A stretch of 64,000 nt of DNA from Neckera pumila (GCA_963969595.1 OZ018412.1:17982501-18046500), one strand, 5' to 3'; positions 20,911 to 33,429 are shown, numbered from the stretch's first letter. The notes: a model not told the origin generated them from the letters alone. Made by a program: numbers and translations.

Positions 20911-23880
20911 AGTCGCCTTGCATTTCCTCTCTTTTCTCATGTCCTTCATTGCTATAGATGGCGTAAATGTATACATAGAGTTGTATTCTCATTTATTACA
21001 TGTGTGTATAATTGCACCTAAAAATCCACTATGTATAATGAGAATTCAAAAATTCTATGGCTGGCCCTATTATCATTTCCAAGATCGTAGATGTAAGGAT
21101 TCCAAAAGAGTCCAAATGCACTGTCGATGAAGGTGGCGGTTTTAGGTAATAAACATGTCGCCGAGCGTGTTGCGTGCCAAGAGAAGGTATGATTGGAGAA
21201 AGATTTGGTAAGACATGAATTAGATGACAACCAAGTTTTCTGTTAGAGGTTAGGGCCTCTTTACACTATGGCCATCCAAGTCGAGAGGCCGTGGAACTCT
21301 GCAATATGATTGGTGGAAACAATGGACTCTTGACTTGGACGGCCATAGTGTGAAGAGGCCCTTAGCATCTTATGTTGTTTCCTTTTTTTTTGGGCCAAAC
21401 CTAATTTATCTAAGAAATTATAATTGTTTGAAAGTGCAATAGGTTTGAATGTAAAATAGTTTTGAAAAATTAATATAAAATTATAGAGTTATAATGTTCA
21501 ATTTGATAATTGCAAACAAGATAACAATTGTAATTTACAAGAGAGCTTTTATATAATATTCATTTTCAAATACATAAAAAAGCAAAATATATGTTCTAGA
21601 TTGATAGAATTATGAGGTATTAGTAAAAACGTTGATCTAATGTTGTGATAAGTAATAGTTACATCTACATAGACATGAAAAATGAATAAGAAAATGTACA
21701 AGAGAATTATTTCATCTTCTTTTCATTTAAATTTGTGCCTCTTGAAACTACCATTAAGAAGCATTCAAATGAGTAAACACTTGAGCAATACATATATATT
21801 CAACAATCAAGTAGTCAAGGATCATTGCAGAAAACACTGTGCATTTTTTGTAGCATGTTCCACAATATTCATTTTTGGAGGGAAATGCTTTATAATTAAA
21901 AAAATATAAAATATATATTTAATGTATCTACCTTTAAAAAGAAGTTATACTAAAAAGGAAAAGCATAGAAAATTCCTCTAAGCAGGAGAATTAGAAAAGT
22001 GCAAAATCTCATACTATTATATTTTAATTTGTAAAATATAGGAAAAAAATTTAAAAAATAAATCAAAGTTGGAAACTTAGAAGAACTTTATGATGAAGAT
22101 ATTTCACCAAAAGAATGGTCTTAAAACCATCTTCAATGTTCAAAAATACATGCACAAAAAAGCCCTATTAGCACGCATGTGGAGGATTTAAAATAAAATA
22201 TTTTTAGATTTCCTTTAGTTGAAACATGACTTTCTACTATTGAAATAGACCACAAAAATTTCAGCTCTAGATCATTAATTTTGGATACTCCCCAATTCTA
22301 AAAAAGTCTAAGTCGCAAAGTGTGACAAATTAGCTAAATTTAAATTTAAATACAAAATGATTTTTGAATTGAAAAATAAAGGATTCAAATACTATCAAGT
22401 TAGCCATCTCCTATAAAAATTTCAAGCTAACCCGTTCCATGCTTCAAAAGTTATAGCTGATGACAACTCTGTCACTTCGATTGTGACGCAAAACAGTACC
22501 GGTCTTTTTTGCCATCACCCTCAATGTAGGATCCAAAGATTAGATGTGTGCTTGGAGTTAATGAAAATCAAACAAAGTGAATCATAGTTCAAAGCATTAT
22601 AGAACTAGCACTATAAGGTAGAGCCACCCATTCCCAACTAGTGACCCATTCCCGACCTATAGGTGCACATATTTTTTACCAAGCTTAAAATGTATTTTTT
22701 TTGTCCTTTTCAAGGTTGGAATTAATAAATACATGACACATGTCCGAAGTTGTGAGAAAAAAATTAGGAACTACTGATTAGGAAAAAATTTATTGAGTGA
22801 TCGGAATTGGAAGAGCCTAGTTATTGGCCATGGGTCCGGAGTACTTTTTGCCTCCAAAAATTTATAGTAATTTCCTCAAAGGGGAGACCATCAAAATTTT
22901 TTAAAATTAGGTGAGACAAAAAATAGGGTCAATTCTATTCTTTGGAGGAAAAAATTATGCCTTCGTTACATCTACCATAGCATAGGTAATATTTACTAGG
23001 GTGATTATAAAAAAAATAGGTGTACTATAATTCTTCCATTTACCAGTATAGTAGAAAAAAATAGGATCCGGAACATGGAATCCCTCTAAACTTGTTTAGT
23101 AGGTTCAATTTAATTGTCACAGTCTGATCCGGTTTGGTGGACAATTGTCTACTTTTCATGCTACTTTTGAATTAACTACGTGGAGGGAAATTTAATTTTT
23201 GTGGTTTGGACGGGGGTTAGAAGCCTGCTAACTTTTAACGGCATTAAGTTAGGATTTTGATTTGCGTGATGCCCGTTGAGTCTTGCGCTTGAGCGTGCAT
23301 GGTTGGGTTGGTGAATGTTGTTCTAGTTTGTGATTAGGGTTGAGCTTGAACCTGTGTCGTTATGCTTGCCATCTGTGCATGCTCGAATATGTTTTCCACC
23401 TCAAGATCTTCAACAAGGGTTTGGGTTGCCAGAGGATTAAGGGTTGATTTTGCCTGAATTGTTGTTGGGTTTGCTTTACAATTTTTGAACAACTTCCAGT
23501 GCTTTGAAGTCGCTAAAGAGTGGCGGCGTGGTGCAAGGATTTAGGTTGCACATTTCCACGGATGTTTGGACAAGAGATCAAAGATTGCTAGGGTAAGGGA
23601 GATGCAAACCTGAAGTTGTTGTTTTTGTTTCTTGCATGCTTTAACCTTGTAAATGTTGTGTGCAGTCCAGGATTCCGCTTAGTGTGCACGGCTGTGAGTC
23701 CGTGCTATTCTATTTAGGGTTTTAGTGTGTGTTTCTTGCATTCACAGGGGCTAGCACACTCTCATTTGCATATTTAGGGTTTGTAGTTAGGATTGCGAAT
23801 CCTTTCCATTTTGACGACCTGTTCATGGTTTGCAGGGTGTTCTCCAACGTTAGCATCTACGATAATTATTGGTTCCAAGG
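20911..23880. other. AT-rich spacer holding one short MITE
   Basis: Apart from the element at 21253-21361 I see no gene or structured repeat. From about 23100 the base composition becomes richer in G, leading to the decayed gene at 23881, so this part may be its former promoter and leader. Confidence 0.5.
21253..21361. mobile_element. 109-bp MITE, TTA target duplication
   Basis: The terminal repeats GGGCCTCTTTACACTATGG and CCATAGTGTGAAGAGGCCC are about 30 bp each and nearly perfect. TTA flanks both sides (21250-21252, 21362-21364). A 3-bp TTA duplication and GC-rich ends fit a Tourist/PIF-Harbinger type non-autonomous element. Confidence 0.8.
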
Positions 23881-25210
23881 ATGAAGAAGGTCAAGGTGTA
23901 CACCCTCACGCATGAAGGTGCTACTCCAAAGTGCATCGGACCATGAAAGGCGAGCCAGAAGAATCATTATCCGACTTGCGAGTTTGCCTGAAAGACAAAA
24001 AAGTGTTTAATTACCAATTTCAGTATTGGAATCTTCAAAAATGTTGTAGAGTTGCCGTTACACTGGAATCATTGAATGACATTGAGGACAGCATTTTCAT
24101 GATCCCTACTATTGACGACGATTCAGACAATTCTAGAAGTAAGAGGCAGCTTGTTGGAGGAGAGCCAGATCTTGGTGGTAGCCAAGAAAGCAACATCATT
24201 CAATTGGAAGTTCCGGAACTTCCCGACCTTGATAGTGTTCAATTTTCCAAAATCTCTGTAGACTCGTCATTCACTACAGATCCAGAGTCGTGCTCAAAGA
24301 TTAGTGCTAAAACCAAAGAATGTTTTTTGAAGTCCAAAATCATTTCCTCAGAGGTTATGGCCATGTATAAGGAAGAAGAAGAGAAACTGCAGAAAGTGCT
24401 GAAGGATGTGGCATTGGAGGATCATGAATGGTGCCTCAAGTTGTATGATTGCCATGGAAAAGCAATCATCATTCTCTACTGCTTGGGGTGCAAGGACTTT
24501 GGTGGGATAGATGGACAGCACACAAAGGACAGGGTTTCTAATTCGTTCTCAAATTTCAGGAAATCACACATTATGAGTAACCAGCACATCCAAAGTTGGT
24601 ATATGAAGAAGGGTTTGGGCTAGTGCAACCATCCCCAGGCTATTGCAAAGGGGAAGAAAATTGTGATCTTGACTATGGAAGATCACAGGCGGCTGGTCTT
24701 GGAAGGTGTCGACATACTGAACGGAGTGAATGACAACCTCAATGCAAATTGAAAAACTTTTGAATTGGTGGGAGCAGATCCTCACGGTACAGAATTGAAG
24801 AGCTTCTGGTGGAAAACAAAGTGTATCATCTGCAATGATTTCTAGTACACCTTATGCCCTCCAAAGAAAAACTTAAAAGCAAACCTCAGGAACCATGCTG
24901 AAGGAACCCAACATGCAGAAAAGGGAGATGGAAGCCGGCAGATTGGGAAGAACTCCTGTGATTTTTGGCAAGTGTGGGAGGCCCACAAAGTCGACAACCG
25001 ACAGATCCCAATTTAGTCAGAGGCAGCTCCATGCCTTTTTTGGCCACGCGGTAGACAAACCTCAGATAAATCTAACCTAGTCCGTGGATCGCTGTGATTG
25101 CAAATTGCTGATGTGCTGGGGTTTCCAAGGACCATTTGCAATATATGGTGGGAAGTCGTTTGAAGTCTCCAGTTTATTGTTTGACTTGAAGCCCGGTCAA
25201 TGCTGATATG
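23881..25210 (+). pseudogene. Decayed protein-coding gene, unrecognised, with zinc-finger-like Cys/His part
   Basis: An ATG at 23881 begins MKKVKVYTLTHEGATPKC and meets a stop after 21 codons. The text continues one base out of frame as a 230-residue frame (to 24623) with acidic and coiled-coil-like segments (YKEEEEKLQKVLKDV). Further in-frame stops follow at about 24621, 24750 and 24841, yet protein-like text persists: a CIIC..H..H group near 24830-24910, then CWGFQGPFAIYGGKSFEV near 25120-25170. The many stops and one frameshift mark a dead copy. It may be a multicopy host or transposon-captured gene; I do not recognise the family. Confidence 0.6.
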
Positions 25211-27001
25211 CAAAATCTTGGCTGCATGAAGTTGTAGTTTTGGATGGTCAGCAGTAAAAATTAATATTGCTTTCAGGCACTGTAGTTGCTTTAGGGTGTG
25301 AATGAGTAACAAACCTTGGGCTGGTCTAACTTGCAGCATGTGTACCACTATCCCTTGTCTAACAGACTTTAGTTTGAGGGTGATAAGGGAAGACAAGTCT
25401 ATTGAAAAGCAAGGAACAAAAACTATAGAGGGTGGAAGATGTATTAAATACCTTTCCTTGCTGGAACTCACCACACACAATAGATCCATGTCCCAAAAAA
25501 TAAGAAACGAGCGTTTGTTTCTTCAAAAATTATTGTAGACGTTGACCAATGAAGCTTGAATCATGTATAGTTTGCCAAGATGAATATAGCACAAGTCCAA
25601 AAATATTTCATCTGCATTGTAATTTATACATTGACTAATAGTCTATTAGCCAAAACCATTTTCATTATTTAAAAGAGTCAACAACTTTTTTTCTTTATCA
25701 CTATATAGATGAAGATTTTACTTACAAACTATTGACATTCTTCAAGGTTGATCAATGGTTTTGTAGCATTGTGAAGTGAAAGATACAACCCAACTAATTT
25801 TTGCTCATAGGAATTGGGATATACAATTGTAAATCAAAGAGTCGTAAGAATTATTCAAATCCTCAAAAACAACCCGTCAAAATTCTTCACATGCTATGAA
25901 ACTTTGCCTTACATGACTTGAATTTGTTGTATCAAATGAAAATCCAATTATCAAATTTAAATAAATGTAAAGATTATTTGCATTGGGTAGCAAATTTCTA
26001 TTACATGTTGATTAAAAACAAGCTATAATTTGTATGTTTCCTTCTAAGCCTACAACTTTGATGTCTTTGGAGCCTTGCCTTTTTCCAACTCTCAAGTACG
26101 CTCTTTAGAGATTGGATCTAAAAAAATACTTGTGCAATACAATCACTTTACAAAGTCAATATAATATGACACGTACAACAACATTTAGCCAATTACAATA
26201 CTTATTTTTATTTTTCTCATATGAAATTAGTAATCCTTGTAGAGTTATTATTCTACATTTACAAGTCATTATTTATTTCAATTGATCTATATTTACTACT
26301 AATTCAAAGGGATTTATTTAGCTTGCACCAAATGAACAACCTTTAAAGCCAACAAATTGCAAGCTCTTCCAAATCTACCTCATGGAGTTTACTATATGCA
26401 CTCGTTGTGCATCCATAGTTCTACTTCAACTAGTGCCTCATAAACCACTATATCCTATCAATGTTTACTCAAATTTTCCAAGTAGCTCTAGATAGTGTTT
26501 GTGCTTTGATGACTTTCTTTAGAAATTGCCTTAAATCTTGCATTTGAAGAATCAAACCAAAAATCTTTTGCAACACATTTGATTCAATTCTTGAATACAA
26601 AGGAACATCAAATTATAATTTAGCTTTGACTAGAAATCCTTTTGCATATATATACTTTTGTATCAATTTAAAGTTAGTATTGCATGAAAATTGGTGTTGC
26701 TTAAGAGTTGCATAAATTAACTTAGGCTATTTGTCACCAAAGAACTAATTTTCATAAAGTCCCAAAGTTCAATATCCATTGTTCTTCTTGTAGATGTAGA
26801 TTCTGGTAATGGAGATAGAAGCTTTAAAAGAATTGAATAATATTAAGAGGGGCACAAGCCTACTGACCACTTAGGTCGTTCCTTCACATTGTCTTGAAGT
26901 AGCTACAATGCTATACTATACTCTTGTCTGACAAACAATTTGAAAATGATTTTTATATGCGTTGGTTCTTGTTCTTTTAACAAGGTGAGAAGAACTTGAT
27001 T
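25211..27001. other. AT-rich spacer, nothing recognised
   Basis: No gene, no clear repeat structure and no RNA gene seen by eye. Frames here are short or antisense to the decayed gene. Confidence 0.5.
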
Positions 27002-27934
27002 TTAACCCCTAAAGGACCGGTTGTCCCCTCGGGGGAAAATTTGGGCCCGGGCAGGTTTCTACAATCTCAATTTTTATTAATATTTTCTGGGATTTTTTGA
27101 GGTTGTGTATTTTTGCAAGATCTTTGCAAACATATAATTTTTATTTTAATTGATGCCCGGGAGCAAAAGTTATGGCACAATAAGTAAAATTGAAATTTTG
27201 CGGGCAGCACAAAAAAACTCACAAAAAGTCAAAATAATTTTTTTTTAAATTTTTTCTTCAAAGATTATATTTTTGTCTACATGCAAAGCTTTGTTTCATT
27301 CAATTTGGACAAGTAATGAGAAAGTTATAGACAATCTTAGTTTTTTGGGAAATCTAAGCATCTTCTTGAGAAAATAAGTTGTAGAATTCATTTTTGAATG
27401 CAATTTTGAGAATTTTTCAAATTCTTTTGTTAGATAGGGTTAGATTTTCTTGATAGAACAATCTCATTGTTGGGATTATTGTGAGTCAATTCCATCTAAA
27501 AGCTATTAACAATTTAGTTTTTTCTTCAATCTTGTACCCACCTCTACTTAATAATTTTTTAATGAGTGAAAATTAAGTGATTTTTTTCCTAAATTTTTTT
27601 GGTAGATTCTCAACTCAACTATTTAACATAAATAAGTAGAAAATCAAAATCAGTAGTGCAAAAAATTTGAACTAAAAAGATTCAAAGCCAAAAAATCTAG
27701 TCAAGCAAGGTAGAAAAAAACTTGTTTTCTTTACTTTAAATGCATATATCTTGCAATCTACGTGGTCAAAGTTTCTGAAATTTCTTCCACATGTTCATAT
27801 ACTAGTCAAGTATAAGATCTTATGGTTGGATATGCAAAAAAAAACAATTTTTCAAACTCTTTTCTCTTTGCATTAGAAATGACAATTTTGAATGTTTTTT
27901 GGTAGGAAATTCACCCCGGTCCTTTAGGGGTTAA
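27002..27934. mobile_element. TTAA-bounded element, copy 3 (best preserved ends)
   Basis: 933 bp. TTAA at 27002-27005 is followed by CCCCTAAAGGACCGG, and CCGGTCCTTTAGGGG is followed by TTAA at 27931-27934, giving a perfect inverted repeat of 15 bp plus the TTAA. The interior matches copies 1, 2 and 5. No transposase frame. TTAA flanks and CCC-starting ends are the hallmarks of the piggyBac superfamily. Confidence 0.88.
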
Positions 27935-29072
27935 AGCATACAAAAAATTAATCGGGAACATAAATGATTCAATTAATCCAAGACCAAATAGTGGCAAGAC
28001 TAATGAGCTTTCAATATGAAGAAAAACAACCAAAAACAATAATCACAAGAAGAAGAGATGATGAGCAACTAGGTCATGGATGGAAAGGAATTTGAATAAA
28101 TGTTTGAATTGATGTTATAGTGTATGTGAGTTAAAATATATAAAAATTTGGGCTAAATAGTAATTTCTATTTAAAAAAAATCTAGACAATTTTTTAAGAG
28201 CTAAATGGTATAAATGGATAAAGAAAAAACATAAATAACTATTTGAAGAATTGAAGATGAACAATTGTAATTGTTCAGACTTAATACATACAATTTAATT
28301 AGACTCCACATAAACAATTAGTTGAAACTAATTAACAACTACTATTCAAACTAAGGATATAAATACAAATTTTATAGATGCAATTCAAATTTAATGTTTA
28401 AAATTAATACAAATCTCTACAATTAAAAAGATAAGATTCAAAACTTAAATGGATACATAATGTACAAATGTCAAATTCTCAAGGATTCAAATTATATATT
28501 AAACATTTTGATAAATTTCCATATTTGATTTTATTATTACAAAAAATTCCAATAGCCTTGTATGCTATATCACTTTCAATACCACCTATTTTGGCATACA
28601 ATTGACAAATACTTCTTGTAATGATTCATAATTCTTTGTGCAACTTAGACACATTCCTTGAAGAAATTTGCAACAAGGAATTTTTGAAACTATCTCATAC
28701 CTTACGCAATGCAAGTGAGAGATTTATGAAGGATTATATATGTACCTCTGAGATTCCCATCAAATGTTGTACCAAGTGCCAAGTTCTTGAAAATGGCACT
28801 ACATTGATTTCTTTATAATGGCATGGTTGATCCCGGCCTAAAGCACTTAAAAAAAAAAAAAATTCTTTTTTTTCTTAGAATATATGGACCATTTCCATTG
28901 ATAGAGGAAAAAATAGAACTAGAAGACCTCGCCTTGGCAAATTTACAGGGCGGTACAAATCTAAATTTTCACAATTCAATTTTAATTTTTTCTTTTTCAT
29001 TAAAACTAAAGGAGGGAGGAGACGCAACCAAACATCAGGGACTGCTACGGCAACAATAGTGCCCACCAGAGC
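27935..29072. other. AT-rich spacer, nothing recognised
   Basis: No convincing coding or structured sequence. A poly-A run at about 28850-28862. Confidence 0.5.
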
Positions 29073-29439
29073 CATTAGAAAAAAATTCAGCCCATTATAG
29101 GGCTGTCCAAAGTTGACATGCCATGCTATTCTTTTTTATAGCCTGTCAACTTCGAAATTGCTCTTGGTGAGTAGTCAGAGTCTCTGACTACTCGCCAATG
29201 CAGTCCAGTCTTGTAGAATTTTATTTTTTTTAAATTTTTAAATATTTTTTTAAGATTATTATTTTTATTATTTTTATAATTTTTTATTCAAAATTTTTGG
29301 TTCCTGCGCCACTGCTCTTCCAGTTTCAGTCGGGTGGAAATAGGGAAAAAACAGTTTTTTTAGCAAAATAAAAGCAAATTTTAGGGTACCTCGGAGAGTT
29401 GTGGAGCAACCCTCCAGAGGCCTGAAATTTCCTCTAATG
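29073..29439. mobile_element. CATTAG...CTAATG element, copy 2
   Basis: 367 bp. Ends CATTAGAAAAAAATTCAGCC and GCCTGAAATTTCCTCTAATG. It shares the GGGCTGTCCAAAGTTGACATG and CCTGCGCCACTGCT words with copies 1 and 3. An internal short palindrome, GAGTAGTCAGAG..CTCTGACTACTC, sits at about 29169-29200. Confidence 0.8.
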
Positions 29440-29449
29440 GCCGCCCAGC

Positions 29450-30590
29450 ACCCAATCAACCAAAGTCCTCCATCTTTGAAATAGGGAAGTTCCATTGAAA
29501 AACAAAACAATTTAGGCCACCAAAGGTTGGGGTGAAGACTAAAGAGGGAGAAAATCCTTGCACATATTGGTATGCAATGTTGTGATTGAAATGTGCAGAA
29601 AGAGTGAAATAAAAATTTCAACTTGGTTGAATGTGTTCTTCTAAACCCTAACCATGTCAAAACGCCCTCAAAAAATACTGCCAATTCAATGGAATTGATG
29701 TTCTAGTTAATATTTAGATCATTGTGCACTTCAAGACTTAGTCAATCATGTCTCTATTTTGGAGTTACGTTGTGAAAGTCTAAATTAAATAAGCCATTTA
29801 TTTGTACCAAATGTAATTGGTCATTCAAATTGAGTGACTGGATTGATGTACGTACAACTTATGTAAATAAAAGTATTTTAGAATGCCACCCGCATAATTG
29901 CATGGATTAGTATATCCTTGATTGAGGATTGTTTGGCCGTTATATTCTGCACCTGCAATGTTGTCAAGGGCGTCCACTTTAGAAGTTTAGGGATCCATCG
30001 ACCATGTCTGACATTGATTTGATCAACAGACAGATAGCTTGTGCATGATCAAGAGATGATCATGAGTCATCAACGTTGACGAGAACGTTGATGTACATCA
30101 TATGTCAACATGGGCCAACAATAACTAGTTGGATCTTGATCCTATTTAATCCAATGGCCCTCCAATTTGGATTGATTTGAATCAATCAAAGATATATTGA
30201 TCTAATCCATGCAATTATGCGGATGGCATTCAATCAATTTCTCATCTCATAAAACTAAAGATAATTAATCAATCCAAATTAGAGGGCCGTTGGATCAAAA
30301 GAGATCAAGCTCCAACTAGTTATTATTGGCCCATGTCGATATATGATGTACATCAATATTAGTGATTCAAAAATGGCAGCCATCTCTCGATTATGCATGA
30401 GTTGTCTATCTGTTGATCAAATCGATATCAGACATAGTTGGTGGATCTCAAAAGTGGACGCCCTTGGCAGCATTGTAAGTGTGGAATGTGACAACTAAAC
30501 AACCTTCAATCAAGATAATTCTAATCTATGCAATTATGGAGGTGGCATTATAAACTAAAGATTTGAAGTTGTTGGTCAAAAATAAAATTA
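29450..30590. repeat. Large inverted-repeat (foldback) element with related copy at 33685
   Basis: The block 29881-30180 recurs in inverse orientation at about 30250-30560 with roughly 300-bp arms. Inner and outer ends carry the same terminal word, GAATGCCACCCGCATAATTG at 29881, inverted as CAATTATGCGGATGGCATTC ending at 30232 and again, degenerate, near 30553. So a 352-bp element (29881-30232) abuts an inverted second copy. The left flank 29450-29850 is homologous to the inverse of 34150-34500. Confidence 0.7.
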
Positions 30591-31210
30591 GGTTCACAAA
30601 GTTGTTATTGCGTTGAGGTTTTGAATGTTTATAGGGAAGTTATAAGAGTATGCTCATTCAATTTGTTACAATAGGCTTACACTTGCATCACCAAAGGACA
30701 TCTAATAATTTTAAAGGTTCCAATTTGGAGAGTATTTGTATGCTAAGAACAATCCACAAGTTATTGATGGAAAATTTGTCTATATTGGACCAAGAAATCA
30801 AGTTTGTTGTAACAACTATGATGACCTTTGGAAGAATATACATCCAATCTTTGGAATAAGAAAACTATATATATAAGCTTTGATCAAATTAATGGGAAAA
30901 AAATCAAACATAGAAAAATAAAAACTATCTGCAGTTTCAAGTGGTGCACCTAACTTTTGATTTAGTCATTCTATTGTGCATTTGTACATTACAAGCATTA
31001 GGGCCAGCTTCGAAGACTCCAAGAGCAAGATGGACTAAAAAAATTGTTCAAGCAAAAACACTAGAAAGCAAAAATACATCACAAAAAGAGCACAAGCCAA
31101 GACCCGCAAACCTATATATAGAAATAATGAAGGAAAATGAACAACAACAAAAAATTGGTTCAAACAAAAAGTGACCAAGGACAGATTGAAGGAAAGCAAA
31201 AAAAAGCATT
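30591..31210. other. AT-rich spacer, nothing recognised
   Basis: Short frames only; no domain or repeat identified. Confidence 0.45.
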
Positions 31211-31570
31211 AACACAACCAAAAACAACTATCTAAAGACTCTAAAACCAAGCTGGCCAAACATAATGCTAAAGTGCAAGAAATAATAGCTAAGAACAAGC
31301 AAGAACACAACCAAATTGAAAACAACTACCTAAAGACTTTGAAAACAAGCCAGCCAAACAAAATTTGTTGAAACAAGAATAACAAGCAAGAACACAACCA
31401 AAAACAACTACCTAAAGACTCTAAAAACAAGCTGGCCAAACAAAGTTGTTGAAGCAAGAAGAATAACAATCAAGAATAAGCATGAACACAACCAAAAACA
31501 ACTAACTAAAGACTCTGAAAACAAGCTGGCCGAACAAAATTGTTGAAGAAGGAGGAATAGCCACCAAGAG
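31211..31570. repeat. About 90-bp tandem repeat, four copies
   Basis: AACACAACCAAA starts at 31211, 31304, 31391 and 31485, each followed by AACAACTA..TAAAGACT and then AAGC(T/C)(G/A)GCC(A/G)AACA. The spacing is 93, 87 and 94 bp. Copies differ by point changes. Frames through it are broken by stops. Confidence 0.85.
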
Positions 31571-31754
31571 CGAGCAAATAGTAGTAAGAGAGCTTGCAGA
31601 ATGAAGAGAGGCGGCTAAGAGTAACTCTATATGAAGTCAAAGGAGAAGAAATAAAAAACAACTTGGCATGAAGGAAAATGGTAACTACTCAACAAATGTT
31701 TGAATTCATGTTAACCTAAACTTTAAATGGTTCACCTAAAGTGATATGAATAAC

Positions 31755-32200
31755 TTTTTGTGCCAAGTGGTTAAAGCATCCCTAGGCCTGGAGACTGGAA
31801 GATGGACCTGCTAGGGTAGCTTGCCGAGTTCAACTCACCCCCTCAGTTGTATCAGCCGTTGCTCTCCACGGCAACACCGGATCCAAGCTCAAAATTGGAG
31901 AAGAAATAATTGGCACAAGGTCCAAGAGGTCCTAGTCTCCTTTTATGCACTCCTTCACGACTCTCAATGTGCACTTTTATGCCTCCCAACATTCAATATT
32001 CAAGACCAACCTTTAATAACTCAATTCAAAGGGCAAAAAGAGATGATATTGAGCCGCTTCGAGACTTAGCACATTTGGCCATGGCCAGCCATTTCTTGGC
32101 CTTGGCTGTGGTTGTTGTAGGGCACTTGAGTCGGCCGGGCCTGGCCATTCACAAGCTTTGAGGCACATTATGTGTTGCCGTGCAGATGCTCTTACACATA
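31755..32200 (+). mobile_element. Candidate tRNA-derived SINE
   Basis: TGTGCCAAGTGGTTAAAGC near 31760 resembles a polymerase III A box. GAGTTCAACTC near 31828 resembles a B box, with a tRNA-like spacing of about 60 bp. The following GC-rich stretch to about 32170 has no coding signal and could be the SINE body. No 3' tail or target duplication was found. Confidence 0.35.
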
Positions 32201-32394
32201 TTTGAAGCAAATATAGACAATTTTTTAGAGCTAAATGGTTTTAAATGGTTTAAACCAAATCTAAACAAGCATCTTAGAATTAAAGCTATAGAAATGCAAT
32301 GGTTCAAATCCAAAAGATAGAACTAGTTGAAGCTAAACAACTACAACTTTTGAAACCAAAGATACTTGAATGCAACTTTTAAAGATAAATTATT

Positions 32395-33150
32395 TTAACG
32401 TCTAAAGGACCAAACACCATTTTTTGACAACATAGCGAGTTTGGGCACTACAAACAAAGTTTTTCTTTTTTTTCTTTGAAATTTTCATACAAGATGTGCC
32501 CAAGGAGTAGCTTTAAGGCCCAACAATTTTCATAACTTTTGACTACATGGTTAAAAAGTTTTTGCATGATATGTAATTTTCATAATTTCATTGGTCGGCG
32601 GGCAGCTTGGGCAGCTCAAAAAACTTCTTTAATCACTTTTTTTTAAAATAAAAATTGAAATCAATTGGTTCATTAGATTTATAAATATGCGAGAAGCTTT
32701 GAAAAATTCTATTTTGATTAATGAAAAGAAAATTATGAGGATTTTTCGTTTGAGGGTAGTTATGGAATCTCTACTCTAAAAAAAACTTTTTAGCCCTCCA
32801 TTTTAGTATTTAACTAAATTTTCAATATTTTTGGAAAAAAATAAAAACACTAGGTATAGATTGTTTGTAATAACATTACAACTGTTGGGTATTGGCATTT
32901 TTCAATTCCATATCTAAATTCTTAACAATTTTGTATTTTAAATCATTCTCTACTTCTTTCTACTTACTATTTGTTTCCTATATATTGTGCAATTCCAAAT
33001 GATTTGAAATTTTTCAATCATGTACCAACTTGACATGAAGAATGAATCCAAAGATCACTACCATTCTAGAATTTTTTTTATACAAATGTGACCTTATAAA
33101 GTGCAACTACCCGAATTTTCGCAGGGACAAAAAAAGGGACAAAAAAATGT
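32395..33150. mobile_element. TTAA-bounded element, copy 4 (subfamily B), right end lost
   Basis: TTAA at 32395-32398 followed by CGTCTAAAGGACCAAACACC, matching the inverse of the terminus at 41420-41446. The interior is collinear with the copies at 37818 and 40514 up to the AGGGACAAAAAA block near 33125. The expected far terminus is not found, and different repeat sequence follows. Confidence 0.6.
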
Positions 33151-33273
33151 GATCTTGTAGTACACTAGCTTAAATTTTGCGGGACGTTTTTTAACTTTTT
33201 TTAACTAACCAACAATTAATTGTCTTCAATTTTATGAGATGAGAAATTAATTGCACAGGGAGAACAGGAGGGT

Positions 33274-33388
33274 GTTACCCCCCGGTACAATTTTGGGGGT
33301 GTGACTTGACCCCCCCAAAATTTTCTTAAAACAAAAAGTTTGGGGGGATCAAGTCACACCCCCAAAATTGTACCGGGGGGTAAACACT
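33274..33388. repeat. 115-bp GC-rich foldback (MITE-like)
   Basis: Arms of about 50 bp: ACCCCCCGGTACAATTTTGG, then GGGTGTGACTTGA, are repeated inversely as TCAAGTCACACCC, then CCAAAATTGTACCGGGGGGT. The loop is short and A/T-rich. Pairing is almost perfect, so the element is young compared with its surroundings. Confidence 0.85.
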
Positions 33389-33429
33389 GAGAACTTTGAA
33401 GACTTTATGTTGAGCTAACTCGTGAAGAG

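Noticed and set aside
25013..25489. Minus-strand frame of 158 codons
   Set aside because: It is antisense to the decayed gene at 23881-25210, whose plus strand gives better protein-like text.
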